Source: Ehretia macrophylla (taxonomy: Eukaryota; Streptophyta; Magnoliopsida; Boraginales; Ehretiaceae). Taken from it: 64,000 bases of DNA. The position numbers and the translations under genes are program-made. Location of the stretch: assembly GCA_037974665.1 (NCBI GenBank), contig CM075778.1, positions 7,305,001 to 7,369,000 on the forward strand, in the 5' to 3' direction. This document shows, in pieces, positions 1-12,214 of this stretch (its first letter is position 1; the number at the start of each line of letters is the position of its first letter). The notes below the pieces were generated by a model that was not told where the DNA came from, did no database searches, and saw only the letters and a program-made list of their open reading frames with translations.

Positions 1-613
1 GATAATTGTTGTAACATTAATCTTTTGGTAGATCCTAAATAAATATCTTCCATTAAGGATGTGGTTCACGAATCACTTCTCAAAATTAACTAATATCGTA
101 TTAAAAAGAAAAAAAAAGTAACTATAATAAATTTTGAGTTTTTCAAAGACTTGTTGATAATCTCCAAATTAATTTAGTATTTATGCCATTTACTTCGGAC
201 AATCGTAACACGATACGTTGTTGTTTCTAGAATTCAACATAGGCAAAAGTATTCTAGAAATTGGAAAAAAAAAAAATAGAAATACAGACGTACTTAGATT
301 ATTATTATTTTTTTAAATTCAAAAAAAATTAAGTCATACAATATATTAAAATATGTCACTCACAATCATTAATATCGCAATACGAGAGCATACCACTAGA
401 GCAAATTAAAGGCCAATTGGTACCGTGCTTAGATTATTGGTATGCCTAAAAACATGCTGAAATCATTTGAAACAGGAATGCTTTCTCATGAGCTTGACCA
501 CACCTAACAAATAGTCCACCATTAATAATTGAGCTTAAAAAATATAGTATAAAGTAATCTGAAATATCCATGCACCAAGAGGTCACTTTAGTTTAAATTA
601 CAAATTCATGTGT

Positions 614-1125
614 ACTTTTCTTTTTTTAAATTTAAAGAGGCTTAAAATTATATAAGGGCAAATCTTACAAATAGTCCCTATTATTTATAAATTTTTGACA
701 AATAATCCCTATTGTTTGTAAAAGTTTTACCAATAGTCCCTATTGTTTCACAAGTCATTCAGTTAGTCCCTATTGTTTATAAAAGTCTCACAATTAGTCC
801 CCATTGTTTGCAACAAACATTGGGGACTAATTGAGTGACTTTTGCAAACAATGGGGACTGATTGAGTGACTTTTGCAAACATTAGGGACTAATTGAGTGA
901 CTTTTACAAATAATGGGGACTGATTGAGTGACTTTTATAAACAATAGGAACTATTTGTGAGACTTTTACAAATAATGGGAACTAACTGAATGACTTGTAA
1001 AACAATAAGGACTATTTGTCCAAAATTTATAAACAATAGGGACTATTTGTCCAATTTCCTCATTATATAACATAATTAATGAGTCTTAAATTCGCAACGT
1101 ATCTCATGAGTAAAATTACCATTGG
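614..1125. mobile_element. Fold-back (palindromic) insertion upstream of DUF761 copy 1
   Basis: The 11-bp direct repeat AATTCATGTGT at 603-613 and 1126-1136 flanks about 512 bp that is absent from the paralogous arm, where this word occurs once (near 37130). The core, about 650-1070, is a large imperfect hairpin made of repeated ~37-nt words. The left half repeats AATAGTCCCTATTGTTT-like words and the right half repeats the reverse complement, with GGGACTAATTGAGTGACTT-like words; the centre is near 812. No ORF is present. The flanking duplication length would fit a Mutator-like MITE (9-11 bp), but the outermost ends show no clear terminal inverted repeat, so the class is open. Confidence 0.75.
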
Positions 1126-1158
1126 AATTCATGTGTCTTCTTCCTCTTCGAAGGCCTT

Positions 1159-1164
1159 TATATA
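1159..1164 (+). promoter_or_regulatory. TATA box of DUF761 copy 1
   Basis: TATATA lies in the context AAGGCCTTTATATACCA, about 140 bp upstream of the ATG. It is followed by a CT-rich leader (1183-1250) typical of plant 5' UTRs. The paralog has the same context with TTTAAATA. The fold-back insertion ends only about 35 bp upstream. Confidence 0.65.
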
Positions 1165-1304
1165 CCACTCACATGCCTAACCCTCCTCTCGTATTCACTA
1201 CATCTTCTCTGATCTCTTAATCTCTCTCAATCTTTCCCAACAACAAATCTATCAACAAAATCTAGCCTGTACCCATAAAACCAACGGTGTTTAAATTCTT
1301 GAAA

Positions 1305-1925
1305 ATGGAACAAAATTTACCAATCATAGCCAAAAAGTTTTGGCACATGGTACGTGTTGCATTATTCATGTTGAGAAAAGGTATATCAAAGAGTAAACTA
1401 CTCGCCGATCTCAACATGATGATGAAGCGTGGAAAGATTGCCGGCAAGGCAATTCAAAATCTCATGTTCCACCACAGCCACCATTGGGCTTCCTCCGCCG
1501 CCGCTTCCTCCGTCTTCACCCGCCGCTCGCATGACCGTCACTTATCCTTCGTGGTTAACGAATATGAGTTCAGCTGCAGTAACAGCCCTGCATACCCTAG
1601 TTTCCACCTCCCTTTTCACCTTAGCAAGCGGAAGAACAACCACCACTCGCATATGTTCTCGTCCGCTCACGCGCCTCCGGTGGAGGATGATTTTATTACG
1701 GCAAATGCGGTTATGAAGGCCTTGGAGATGCTGCAGAGTGAGACGGCCTCGCCAGCTTTGCCAGGGTTTGGAAGGAGTCCTATGGTGAGGCAACTGAGGA
1801 TAACAGACTCGCCTTTCCCACTAAAGGATGTTGATGAAGATAGCCATGTAGATGAGGCAGCTGAGCAGTTCATAAAGAAGTTTTACAAGGATTTGAGAAA
1901 GCAAAATGCAATTGAAGCTTTTTGA
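1305..1925 (+). CDS. DUF761 protein (Avr9/Cf-9 rapidly elicited protein 146-like), copy 1
   Basis: This is a single-exon gene of 206 codons. The N-terminal third (from MEQNLPIIAKKFW) is a basic, weakly hydrophobic segment rich in Lys, Met and Leu, including LLADLNMMMKRGKIAGKA. The middle is His/Ser-rich and low in complexity. The C-terminus (VDEAAEQFIKKFYKDLRKQ) is the short DUF761 signature. Such proteins occur in plants and some are induced during elicitor responses; their biochemical role is unknown. I see no signal peptide or catalytic motif. The start is the ATG at 1305: the frame is open 18 nt further upstream but only to a GTG, and the paralog also has ATG here. I count ten amino-acid differences from the copy at 36326-36952, so both look functional. 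Confidence 0.88.
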   Translation: MEQNLPIIAKKFWHMVRVALFMLRKGISKSKLLADLNMMMKRGKIAGKAIQNLMFHHSHHWASSAAASSVFTRRSHDRHLSFVVNEYEFSCSNSPAYPSFHLPFHLSKRKNNHHSHMFSSAHAPPVEDDFITANAVMKALEMLQSETASPALPGFGRSPMVRQLRITDSPFPLKDVDEDSHVDEAAEQFIKKFYKDLRKQNAIEAF

Positions 1926-4273
1926 TCACCATGTTGATATCACAAATCTTGATCATAATTCCATTGATATGCTTTGTTAAGTTCGAACATGTTTTTGCAT
2001 GCATGAGCTTAAATTTGAATCTTTTCTTGGATATCTCCTGGAAAGAAAATGATTTTAACTTGCAATGGTGGGAGCTGTGGATGGCACAAACTTGTTCATG
2101 GTGTTTTTGTCTACAAAAAGTTTTGTATTTTTACAAACTTTTCACAGAAAAGAAAAAAAAAATGTATATTAATTTAGATGCACGAGTTCCTGCGAACAAA
2201 TATCCAGTTAATATACGTTTGAGATCAATAAAAGGAAGAGAAGAAGTTGCATGCAGCTGCATGTATTACTCAACGCGTTACCTTTTCTGTTTTTTGGTGG
2301 AGTGTTTGGGATGTAAGCAGAAGATTTACTCATTTCTTAGGTTTAAATTAGTCATAAAATTAATTTGTTTGAAGCTTTGTATGCACTAGGCAAATCTAGA
2401 TTATACTTCTTTCAAACACGATTATATATGTTTTGAAAATTTGACACTCATTATATGAGTTTGGAAGAGTTTCTAAAAAAAATTCATTATTATATTAAAA
2501 TAAATGTATTACTTTTTACCTTTTTTCAAAGGACTATAACAACACCACTAGTCATTTAATTTGGTCTAGTAATATTATTCTCACTTTTAAATATAAGAAG
2601 TCTCGAGATTCATTTTTTTGTATAATATCTTAATTGATGTAAATGTTTTAAACTTTCTTTGAATTAAAAAATAATAATAATGTGATATAATTATAAGTAG
2701 TGCCACTATGACCAAGGCCTCACTAATCAGAAAATCAACCTAATGTGATTCCACTATGTCCAAGCGTACCTTTTAGTGTTAAAGAGGCCCCTTCTCTTTA
2801 AAGCTGTATCACTTTGCATATTATATTTGATATATATTCCTTTCTTGTTCTTGTTTTTCTATGTATAGTGTATCCTAAAGCCACTTCAATTCTTTGTATA
2901 AGGTTGGTGGTCGACTTGCAAACCTCCTTTTTCATGGAGTCCTTTGACCCCAAAAAAAAAAAAAACCATGGAGTACAATATAATATGTAACCGATGGATT
3001 AGCAAAAGTGGTCTACTTATTAGAATATGCATTTTATGAAATTAAATACACCAAATCAATGCCACCTGATTCCAATCTAAAGGCAACCAAACTTAGACAA
3101 AAATTGATAAGTAATCATAACATTTAAAAGTTTAAATTATTAGAGTTCGTATATTTAATTAATTTGATTTTTCAACACACTATCTCAATGAGGTTTTTGA
3201 ATAATACATGTGATAACAAATTATAGTAATGAGATTTGTACTAAAACCCATTTTGGTACAGGAGCTTTGATACCATGATGAGTGATCACTAAATCTAAAA
3301 ACTTAAGGTATTAATTAAAGAGTGTATTTTTAATTAGTTTGATATTTCTAACAAAGATAATTAGTTCTTTTAGAAGAGTGTTCAAAAAACTGTAGTAAAC
3401 TTGTCTCTTTTGTGAGAATACAAGACAAGTATAAAAATCAAAGAATAGGAGGAATATAGTGAAATTATGTTGTTTTGGCCAATACGAAATTTTGTGACTG
3501 TTAAACAAAAAAGAAAGAAACATCATTCTGGTTTTTTTCGAAGCTCGGTTCCTTTAATTTTTTAATGAAAATAATAGTTAGTGTGTTAAAATTAATAATT
3601 AAAACAAAATTAAGTGTTTTTAATTATTAATTAATTTTTCATTAAAAAATTTATTAATTTATTTAATTATTAATTAAATTGAAATTAAAATTTGTTAACT
3701 TCTATCACTAAATTAAACTAATTGATTATCAACCAAATTAAAATTATATAATTTTTCATTATTGAATTAATATTTTTAATTATTAAATTAATTAATAATA
3801 ATTAATTTAAAATATGTCCAGGAGTCGGAGGGGAACAAATTATAGGAGGCTGGAGGAAGAGAATAAGAACACATGAAAACATAAAAAAATATATTTTTGG
3901 TTTCTTGTTCTTGAAAATACATTTCTCAATACAGTTTTTGAAAACAATTGCAACAAACAACTTATGCCAAACAAGTTTTTTTTCTATTTTCAAAATCAAA
4001 AGAATAATTGTTTTTAAAAACAGTTTCAAACAGGCCCTAGAATTTTTGTAATCTACTTGCAAGTAAAACATTTTAGAATTTTGTCAAAAGCTTTTCTAAA
4101 CCGAATTACCAGAAAAATATCCCATTAACTATTTTCCTCTGTTTTATTTTATTAATCATAATCATAGAATTGAAACTATAAAGTCTATAAACATAAATTT
4201 AAATTTTTCGTAATTTGCTCTCCAGTAAAACATTTTAGAATTCTAGATGGGATTACCTGAAAAACATCCCATT
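1926..4273. other. 3' flank of DUF761 copy 1; no gene seen
   Basis: Up to about 2960 this matches the 3' flank of the second DUF761 gene in reverse, so it probably includes the 3' UTR. The 155-codon open frame at 1922-2389 lies in this flank, is not kept in the paralog and shows no recognisable domain. From about 3130 to 3350 there is a degraded AT-rich dispersed repeat (words like GATACCATGATGAGTGATCA) that recurs near 6600-6790 and 10030-10310. A direct duplication of about 120 bp (4040-4160 and 4210-4278) precedes the TRIM. Confidence 0.5.
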
Positions 4274-4278
4274 AACTA

Positions 4279-4662
4279 TGTTAGAATATATAATCCATCC
4301 CATATAAAAAATTATAAACCTCAAGTCCATCATATAAGATCCTGGGTTATTATTAATTTATGGCACCAATTGGTTTTAGAACACATGATTTTTAATATGA
4401 TATTAGAGTTGGACCTTTAATCTAGTTATGTCTATCCACGAGTTATTCATCTATTGTCTGTTTCGCTCTCACTAACTCGTGCATCTAAATGTCAACTCTT
4501 AGTTTTCGGTTGTTACCGGGTCACATTTGAAGGGAATATTAGAATATATAATCCCTAACTTTCACAAAAAAATTGTAAATTCTAAATCCACCATATAAAA
4601 TCTTAAAAACTACTCTTCACGGGGCCCATTATTTCTAATATAGAATTCAATGATTCTTAACA
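4279..4662 (+). mobile_element. TRIM: miniature LTR retrotransposon
   Basis: Two diverged ~120-bp LTRs (4279 to about 4397, and about 4538 to 4662) share the start TRTTAGAATATATAATCC and a CATATAA block. A primer-binding-site-like sequence TGATATTAGAGT at 4398-4409 (compare TGGTATCAGAGC of initiator tRNA-Met) follows the left LTR, and a purine tract (TTTGAAGGGAATA) precedes the right one. The 5-bp duplication AACTA (4274-4278 and 4663-4667) flanks it. There is no coding capacity. It is absent from the other arm and sits within the second copy of a local tandem duplication. Confidence 0.75.
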
Positions 4663-4667
4663 AACTA

Positions 4668-6365
4668 TTTTCCAATTCTTTTCCTTATTATTCGTAATCA
4701 TATATAGAATTAACTCTAATAGTGACAAGCAATTCAATTGCCGCCATAACTCAATAATTAAAGGTACTGGAGGAAAAGGTGTGATTGAGCTAGATGGTGA
4801 TTTCTTGTGGAGAAGGTCTACTTTTTCCAGCTGATGAGAATTACGAGCGTTAATTGTATATAATTTAACTTTTCTCATTCAGGTAATACAAAACCATAAG
4901 TTTAGAAAATTTGATTATGTGAAAGTTTGAAAATGATGGAATTGAAAAACACTTGTCATCTTCTGATCTTGCCTTCGACTCTTTTGCCGTGCTTCGCGTG
5001 TCGTTTGAACATAATAATCAAGCTTGATAATTGTTAAAAATGTGCTAATGATTTGATTGACAATCTAACATGTTAGCTTCATTATTGGCTTTAATTAGCT
5101 TTCCCTCCACCAATGCTAATCCCCCACCGTAGAACGGTGATCATCTCACGGCTCTATATCTACAGCTGTGGTAATAGAGATGTGATTTAGTTATATGCGC
5201 CAATTTGACCACTCTTGAATGATTGTAACATTTGAGATAACTTTTCACGACAACTGAGTAGGGGTAAAATCGTTTTAGCGAAATAGCGGGTTTGATATTT
5301 TTTACTATTTTGAAATTTTATGTTTGATTGACATATTACATATTTGGAGACGTACCGCGAACTAAGGGGTTTACTAATTGATGTTCATGTTTTTCTAAAT
5401 AATCCGATGGTCAAACTCCTCTAATCAAATTTCTATACAAACAAAACGATTAACTAATTTTGAATTGCATGTAATGTATACTTTTTAAGCACAAGATTAA
5501 TTTTCAACTCAATTAATTACCTTAAAAAGAATTTTATATATATATATATAAATAAATAAATAAATATATATATACTTACTGTTTTAAAATCACAGCCAAG
5601 CATAAGGACTAGTAGCTGAAAATTTAAAATGGAGTACAAAAATAAATAATATTGTAGATTTATGATTCTCTAAGTGAGTCCGACTCTTCCTCTAACTCTA
5701 TGCATAGCAAGAATTTTGTATACCAAATTACTCTTTTTTGAAATTTTATTAAGCCAAATCATTTCCTAAACTAGGGCAAATAGTAGGGGGACTCTTTAAG
5801 TATATCTTCTTTCTCATTAAAGAGTGTTATTGTAGACGGAAAAAAGAGCTAAAAAATTAGGTATGTCCAAATTAAGATATGATTAACCTTGACTTGTTCG
5901 AATGATTAGCAAAGTTCTTGAAAGCTCTACTTAAGAAAAATTATATAAATAATAATTCAAGAGAAATTGAATTATTTAATCAAATCATTCGGAGATGATA
6001 AGGATGCATTGTCTCAAAGCCTAAAATTACTCTTTCCATGCAGACAAAATCAATTGCCTTAACGTTTATCACGGGCTTAATTAGCTCAAAAATATCAGAA
6101 ACTATATATGTCATTGTCAAATCTTGATTAACGCATTTACAATCGTATTAATTAGGGTCACTTTCAGATTGAAACCTAATGTTGCTTAGTATATATCAAG
6201 ACAAGTATTTTAATCATGCATGGATTAATACTTGGCGCTGATTAAACCAGGTGTAAGACATGTGGCGTTGCTTAATGATATAAATATATAATTGAGTACG
6301 AAGGTGTTCTTGCAGATATTGAAGTTATGAGTTTCTGTAACTTATGTATATCATTGACATTTTTT
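4668..6365. other. Gene-free inner part of the left arm
   Basis: AT-rich sequence with patches matching the right arm in reverse (for example 4880-4960 with 10560-10640, and 6315-6360 with 9550-9600). It includes a TA/AAAT microsatellite at about 5537-5573. No open frame shows a domain or coding bias. Confidence 0.5.
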
Positions 6366-9300
6366 GTCATTTGTATTTGGATGCCACTGAATTTTCAAAT
6401 TCGGCTTACTCTGAGAGGATCATATCAAAGTGATGAAAATTATTATGGCTTGTTTAATATATTAAGAAATCTAAAACAAAGTCAATTGTTCTGAAACATA
6501 CTCCAAGAAGTTAAGAAAGGTGTCTGCCATACGTTTAAGTTGTTAAAAAAAGATTTATTATGTTATATATGCATTATTTTCAATATATTCCCGTAAATGC
6601 AGGTTAAGTTAGTTTTCGATCTTTACACTTGGACAATTTTAATTTTTTTTAAAAAATAAGTGACGGCGAATTTTGAATACAAAATATTTAATTTTGGTAC
6701 ATAAACTCTCTGATATCAAATTATGTGATCAACTCATCTAAAATTTAAATTATTAAAAAAATATATTATATTATTTATTATTTTTAACACTACTACTAGA
6801 AGTGTACATAAGTTCATCTCGAACTCATGTGGCGTATTAGGAGTGCTTTGAAGGAAACAAGGTGCTCTAATCAATACATTATTGTTCCCACAGTTCTAAA
6901 AACATTAAGATTTAAAAGTTTGCAAAGTTGGGGAAGGTGACACACAAATGAGGAGGCTTTTCAAAAAGTTGCATTTCTTTCATGCCAAGCTTTTCCCAAA
7001 CTTCCCACCAACTAAATAATTAATTAGGTGGTCCATGGAACACCAAATTGTGGTTTTACTTTTGATTTATGGCATGTGTGTGTACCACCATGAATGGCTA
7101 CGCCTTTCATATGTTGATGTGTTACTAATAGCTACGCAAAGTCACGTAACGTATTTATCTATGCCATATTATTTGAGATTTTTAAATATGTTAAGAAACA
7201 AGAGATTTCATTTAAATACTAATACATAGCGGAGACGTATGTTAATGAGTAAAGGCTGCAGCTCCTACTTAGCTCATCACATTTTTTTTTTTTTTTTTAA
7301 AAATATGTATATTTTTAAGATATTTTGTGTCTAAAAAATCAATTTTACTCCCATTAAAAAGAATTTATTCATATATGTGTCAAAACATGTGTTTTAGTAC
7401 ACACTGAACATAAAGTTTAGATCTATCCCTAGTTTTGAAATTCATAACATTATTTTTTCACATGTGACCCATGATTGATTATTAAAGATGCAATGACGTG
7501 TTAGAAGAAGGAGCTAGAGTCAGGAGTGGATCAAAAGTGAATGGATAAGATAACCAAGGCCTAACTTTGATAACATGAAACTCAAAAACTTATATACTGG
7601 TCTTAGAATTGAATTTTTGATTTACTTATGCTGGACAATTGAATTACTCAACATATAATTTGATCTTAAAACACATTTTAATTGGAATAAGATCCTTAGA
7701 GGTAAGAAGAAACAAAATTGAAATCGGAAAATATCAATTAATGCACTGCAATGGCTTTGCATCCGTTCTTTCGTAACCTTATGATGTCTATACCATGTAT
7801 ATGTATGTACATAATGAGGTTTAAGAGTAATAATTTTTCGCAAATAAGATACAGGTGTAGACATAATATAATGGCCTACAAAAATTTATTTAGCATTTAG
7901 GTTTTGACATAAAATAAAGACATTGAAACCAAAGTGCAAAAAGAAAGCTCGAAAGCGACTCCAAAGGAGTGTGTGTGTGTGTCGGAAGTAGTGCTCAATT
8001 ATTGAAGTCACAGAATTCACAAATCAAATCTCTCTATTTCGACCAAGAAATATACTTCTATTGATTCTTTCGGCTCCAAAGTTCCATGAAGTTTTGAATA
8101 TTCAGGTATTGGTCATCGTAATATGCCACCCATCACTCCAAAACCCCAAATATTTTGTGACACGTGACACTATCACTTAAAAGATAACTAGACTTTCAAT
8201 TTTCCAAGTGTCTCTTGCTGGAAATTTATGAGTAGTTTACTTTGCTCTTTACCTGAGAACTCTTCTAGAGCATGAAACACTAGAAGTAGTTTATTAGCAC
8301 GTATACAATTATCTTATACATACACTTATCAGTTCTAAAATTATCATATATGATTCTGAGCTATTTTAATTAATATTAATTGAATTTAGGGAAGAATTTC
8401 ACGTTTTTAAAAACATTACTCATGGTTTAAAAGTCTAGGCTCTGTGACTTTAAAAGAAAAAAAAAAGGCTAGGCTCTTAATCATATAGAATTTCGAATTA
8501 CTCCACCTAATTAATTAAGGTTTCCTGCATGATTGTTAGATGATCAATATTAAGCCAATTTTTTTATTTATCTCATCATAAACTCTCTGGGACCAAACCA
8601 GCAGATAAGACTTGAAAATTTGTTAGCTTATGTGGATGCATATATGGACATTATCATGTCTGTTAAAGAAGTCTTTTAAGTGATCTTTCCATAGCCACTC
8701 ATCATATGGAATTGTAAATTAAATTAAATTCAAAGGTAAAACAAAAAGTAATGGCCCTTTCTTGGGAGTAGTTCTGAGATTCACATCTGGAGAGAGAGAT
8801 TCTCTCTGCTCTCTATTATTAGTTATTTTAGTTTGTGAATCTTGCTTTCTCTCTTTTTCTCATATTTCTACTTTATTAAAGCTGATAGAGAGGCATTATC
8901 TTTCAATCATATAAAAATGTGTAGTCAGAAACATTTTAAAGTTCGACCCGGAGAGGTAAAAAAAAACACACACATACACACATTTTAAAGTAGCTTAAGA
9001 ATATTTCAAATATCCAAAATGGAATAAAGACTTAGAATAGATAAATTACATTTTCCAAGCATTTGCAAAGTAGTTTTAGCCATTTGACAATATAATTAAA
9101 CTCCGTGCTTGTAATTAATCAATATTGCTTAATGAAAATGTGACATGAAAAGAAGCTCATAGTGATGAAAATTGTAAACTTCAACATATATTAACGCTCA
9201 CCATACTTAAGGCAATTCAAAAGATAACCATATGGAAAAGAATAATGCTAGCTAGGCATGCCATGAAATTTACCACACTTTTAACACTAGTTCAAAATAT

Positions 9301-9539
9301 ATGAAATAAATGCCATACAATTTATTTATTCCTAGAAATATCCAGGCAATAGTAATAGCAGAGACATTTCTTTACAAAAGTTTAATTAATCTCGTGGCTA
9401 AAAATGTCAATGACGTACCACCTAACATTTGATCTAATGATATTCTTCTCATTATAAGTACAAGAGATTATGAGATTAATTCTAGTAAATGACAATAAAT
9501 ATATATTGTACTACTTAAACTTTCATTGAATAAAAAAAA
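6366..9539. other. Spacer between the inverted arms; no gene seen
   Basis: I find no inverted match here, so this is the apparent centre of the palindromic duplication. It holds a degraded dispersed repeat (about 6570-6790), a poly-T run (about 7272-7289), a GT microsatellite (about 7969-7981) and a CA microsatellite (about 8967-8981). The open frames at 7035-7229 and 7622-7864 are short, AT-rich and without a recognisable domain. Confidence 0.5.
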
Positions 9540-10930
9540 ATATATATATATATCAATGACATCGATGAGTTACAGAAACTCATAACTTCAATATCTAAAT
9601 GAAAATGACATCAAAATTATTGCAGTGCAGAAGGTGTCTCATATTGAACATCTTGGTAGGTACTCAATTATACATAAATTGTTAAGCAACCCTACATGTC
9701 GTACACTTGGCTTAATCAGCGCCAAATATTAAATATTAATCCAAGCATGACAATGAAATAGATTCTGAAATTTTTTTGAGGCTAATAAATATAATAAGCA
9801 ACATGAAGTTTCAATCTGCATGTTCCAATACGATTTAAATGCGTTAATCAAGATTTGACAATGACATAGATTCTGAAATTTTTATGAGGCTAATAAATTT
9901 ATAAAATCAATAATTTAGTATATAAAACTCTTATAATGCACAAAATATCGGAAAGCAGACTCACTTTCAAAACTAATAAATCTACGATGTAATTTATTTT
10001 GTACTGTTAAAGATAATAAATATAATAGAACCCCTTTATCAAAGCGATATCATATTAAGTGACCAATCATCTAAAAGTTTAAGTTGGTAAAGAGAGATTT
10101 TATTATATTACTTATTATCTTTAACAGGTCCCTATAAGTGCAGACGAAATTAATTTTTGAATCTTATACTTGAACAGTTCTCATGTTTTTAAATGAGTGG
10201 TGATGAGTTTTTGAACCAAGGATTTTTTGGTACTCAGACATTGACCATCATATCTAAAAATTTTAGTTATTAAATATGAGTTTTATTATATTATTTATTA
10301 TTTTTAACATACACCCATTTCAATCTTTCAGCTACTAGTTATTATGAAAGGAAAAAATGTTTGTATTGCATAATATATTTACAGCAGGTTAAATAGTGTC
10401 AAAGAGGGGTTCATATCCCAAACGTCCACCATTCCTGTCTAACACTCTAACGCTTGCTTTCACGCTCACGTGAAACTCGCAGTTCTATCTCATAAACGTT
10501 TTAAAACGGCGAATGTTATTTAGAAAATTTCGTCAAGGAGTTGAAAACAAGTTCAAAAGATGACATTCTTAGCAAAAAAAGTTCAAAAAATGACAAGTGT
10601 TTTTCAACTCCATCATTTTCACACTTAACCAATGAAATTACCTAAACTTTTGGTTTTGTATTACATGTACGAGAAAAGTTAAAGTAGACCTTGTTTGCAA
10701 GAAACCACCATCTACAATATATCAACCTTTTCCTCCACCTAGCCAAGCCAGAAAAAAATAGATTAGATATAAAGAAATTAGTTTAAAAAAAAAGGGGAGA
10801 GAGAGGGATTCGAATCCTAGATAATTCTTTGTTCAAAATTATACCGGTTTTCAAGATTAGAGCTATCAACCACTCAGCCATCACATGAAAACCTATAGTT
10901 AATCGCATAGTGAGTAATTCTGATAAGTTA
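9540..10930. repeat. Right arm of the inverted duplication, inner part
   Basis: Reverse-complement match to about 4800-6365, with clear anchors such as CATAACTTCAATATC (about 9581-9595) against GATATTGAAGTTATG in the left arm, and GACAAGTGTTTTTCAA near 10595. The arm stops at the LTR element at 10931 and resumes after 34086. A second copy of the dispersed AT-rich repeat (about 10030-10310) lies in the same orientation as the one near 6600, so it arrived independently of the inversion. Confidence 0.8.
10794..10882 (-). pseudogene. trnS-UGA: Relic of a chloroplast-type trnS-UGA (plastid DNA in the nucleus)
   Basis: Read on the minus strand this resembles plastid tRNA-Ser(UGA). It has GATGGCTGAGTGGTTGATAG (A box and D arm), an anticodon loop with TGA in CTTGAAAACCGG, an extra arm, and the T-arm GGATTCGAATCC followed by CTCTCTCTCC. 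The 5' acceptor strand is replaced by unrelated sequence and the anticodon stem is mismatched, so it cannot fold as a tRNA. It is absent from the left arm at the matching place, so it is a later insertion of plastid-derived DNA. A tRNA-Ser-derived SINE is a less likely alternative. Confidence 0.7.
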
Positions 10931-11283
10931 TGTTGAAATGATCGTGCACATAGATATGTTAGAAACACAACACTATTTTAACATGGTTCGACATAGCCTA
11001 CGTCTACGTAACATTATTCTTTATTACTCATAGAAACTAGTACAATAATGACTCTGATACACTTACCTAGAAGAGTATATACTCTATCCCTAATTAATCT
11101 AATGTGGTACATCCACTTGTGGTGTGTAACAACTAAACTCAATTCACATAGTGCTATTTGTGATATAATAATGCTAGTCCTATTGTGATTAGGATTCCTA
11201 TCTTTCATAGTATTTCAACTCTTACCAAACCTTTAATTGTCTTTAGTATTTGATTCTACTTGGGATTCGAGTCATATCCAGCA
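10931..11283 (-). repeat. LTR (3' LTR of the Copia-like element)
   Basis: An intact LTR of 353 bp running TGTTGAAATGATC to ATATCCAGCA on the + strand. It is nearly the same as its partner at 30490-34086 apart from the solo-LTR insertion there. It therefore preserves the empty target site (GTGGTACATCCAC near 11104-11116). Confidence 0.88.
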
Positions 11284-11415
11284 AATTCATCTCTTGGCGA
11301 GAAATACCAAACTTTGAGTCCTTGATCAACATCTTCCAAATTCAGTACCCAACAATGCACATGTGGAATTCGCGAATCCGACTTCAAATTCAAATTACGA
11401 ACAACCAAAAACCTC

Positions 11416-12214
11416 CACTACAAGAAAATTGGTCTGGGGCGATGAAGGTTTCTCGTCACCCATTGGTCGCCTACCTCCATTGGGCGACCAAAGAGCGACA
11501 AAAAACATAGCGTCAAGAAAATCCTCGTCGCAATTTGCTAATTTGGTCGCATTTTGGTGGCCAAATTGAAAAAAAAAAGTATAATTTTTTTTCCATTTCG
11601 TAGCCCCCCCTTGGTCGCAAATTTTACAAAAAATCATTATTAGTTAATTTTTATAATTAACAATTTTATTAAATAATTCATTAATTTTTGTATATTTAAT
11701 TATGCATGGTCGCCCCATGGTAGCCAATTTTTGTCGCCATTACGTGGTAAATTATTTTAAATATATTTTTATTTATTATTTAATTTTGTCTCTATGTGGT
11801 AGCCAATTCTTGTAGCGATAATTTGGTGGTCGTGTGGTAGCCATAATTACGTCGCCATTAGGTAGCCAAACATTTTTAATTTTGTTTTTAAATTATTAAA
11901 CTTCATTGCCATTTGGTAGCTAAAGTTTGTAGCCACATTTTGGTGACCGTATGGTAGCTATTTTTTCGTCGCCACTAGGTAGCCAATTTTTTTTTTATTA
12001 TTAATTTTCGTCTCCATGTGGTAGCCAATATTTAGTTGTCGTTTTTTAACCATATCGTAGTCAATAAAAGTCGCCACGTGGTAACTACGTTTTTGTCGCC
12101 ATTTCGTCGCCACACAATAATTTTAAAAAAAATATTAAATTTAACGTTTAAAAAAATTTAATTTAAAATATGCATATTATAGTATTTAAAAGATCTTCAA
12201 AATAAAGTATATAA
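11416..12214. repeat. CACTA left end with subterminal repeats
   Basis: Short words such as TCGCCATT, GGTAGCCA and TGGTCGC recur every 20-60 bp in both orientations between AT-rich spacers. This dense array is typical of the transposase-binding subterminal regions of CACTA elements. The open frames at 11250-11569 only read through these repeats. Confidence 0.75.

Larger units (their letters stand above)
1..6365. repeat. Left arm of a diverged inverted duplication
   Basis: This segment matches the reverse complement of 9540-10930 followed by 34087-37745. Visible anchor matches are 1-600 with 37140-37745, 1141-2400 with 35930-37130, 2700-2960 with 34965-35480, 3045-3130 with 34817-34903, 4040-4160 with 34120-34310, 4800-5010 with 10550-10720, 5640-5720 with 9950-9990 and 6000-6360 with 9550-9900. 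Order is kept throughout, with many indels. The arm still matches at base 1, so it probably continues outside the window. It carries one DUF761 gene. The inner edge, about 6365, is where I lose the match. Confidence 0.85.

Noticed and set aside
650..1070. Short regularly spaced repeats resembling a CRISPR array
   Set aside because: The repeats invert at the centre and have no unique spacers, and the host is a plant; it is a fold-back element.
1287..1304. Upstream extension of DUF761 copy 1
   Set aside because: The extended frame would start at a GTG. Plant nuclear genes use ATG, and the paralog aligns from the ATG at 1305.
1922..2389. 155-codon open frame after DUF761 copy 1
   Set aside because: It lies in the 3' flank, has no domain or coding bias and is not kept in the paralogous flank.
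10794..10882. Functional tRNA-Ser gene
   Set aside because: The acceptor stem cannot pair and the anticodon stem has mismatches.
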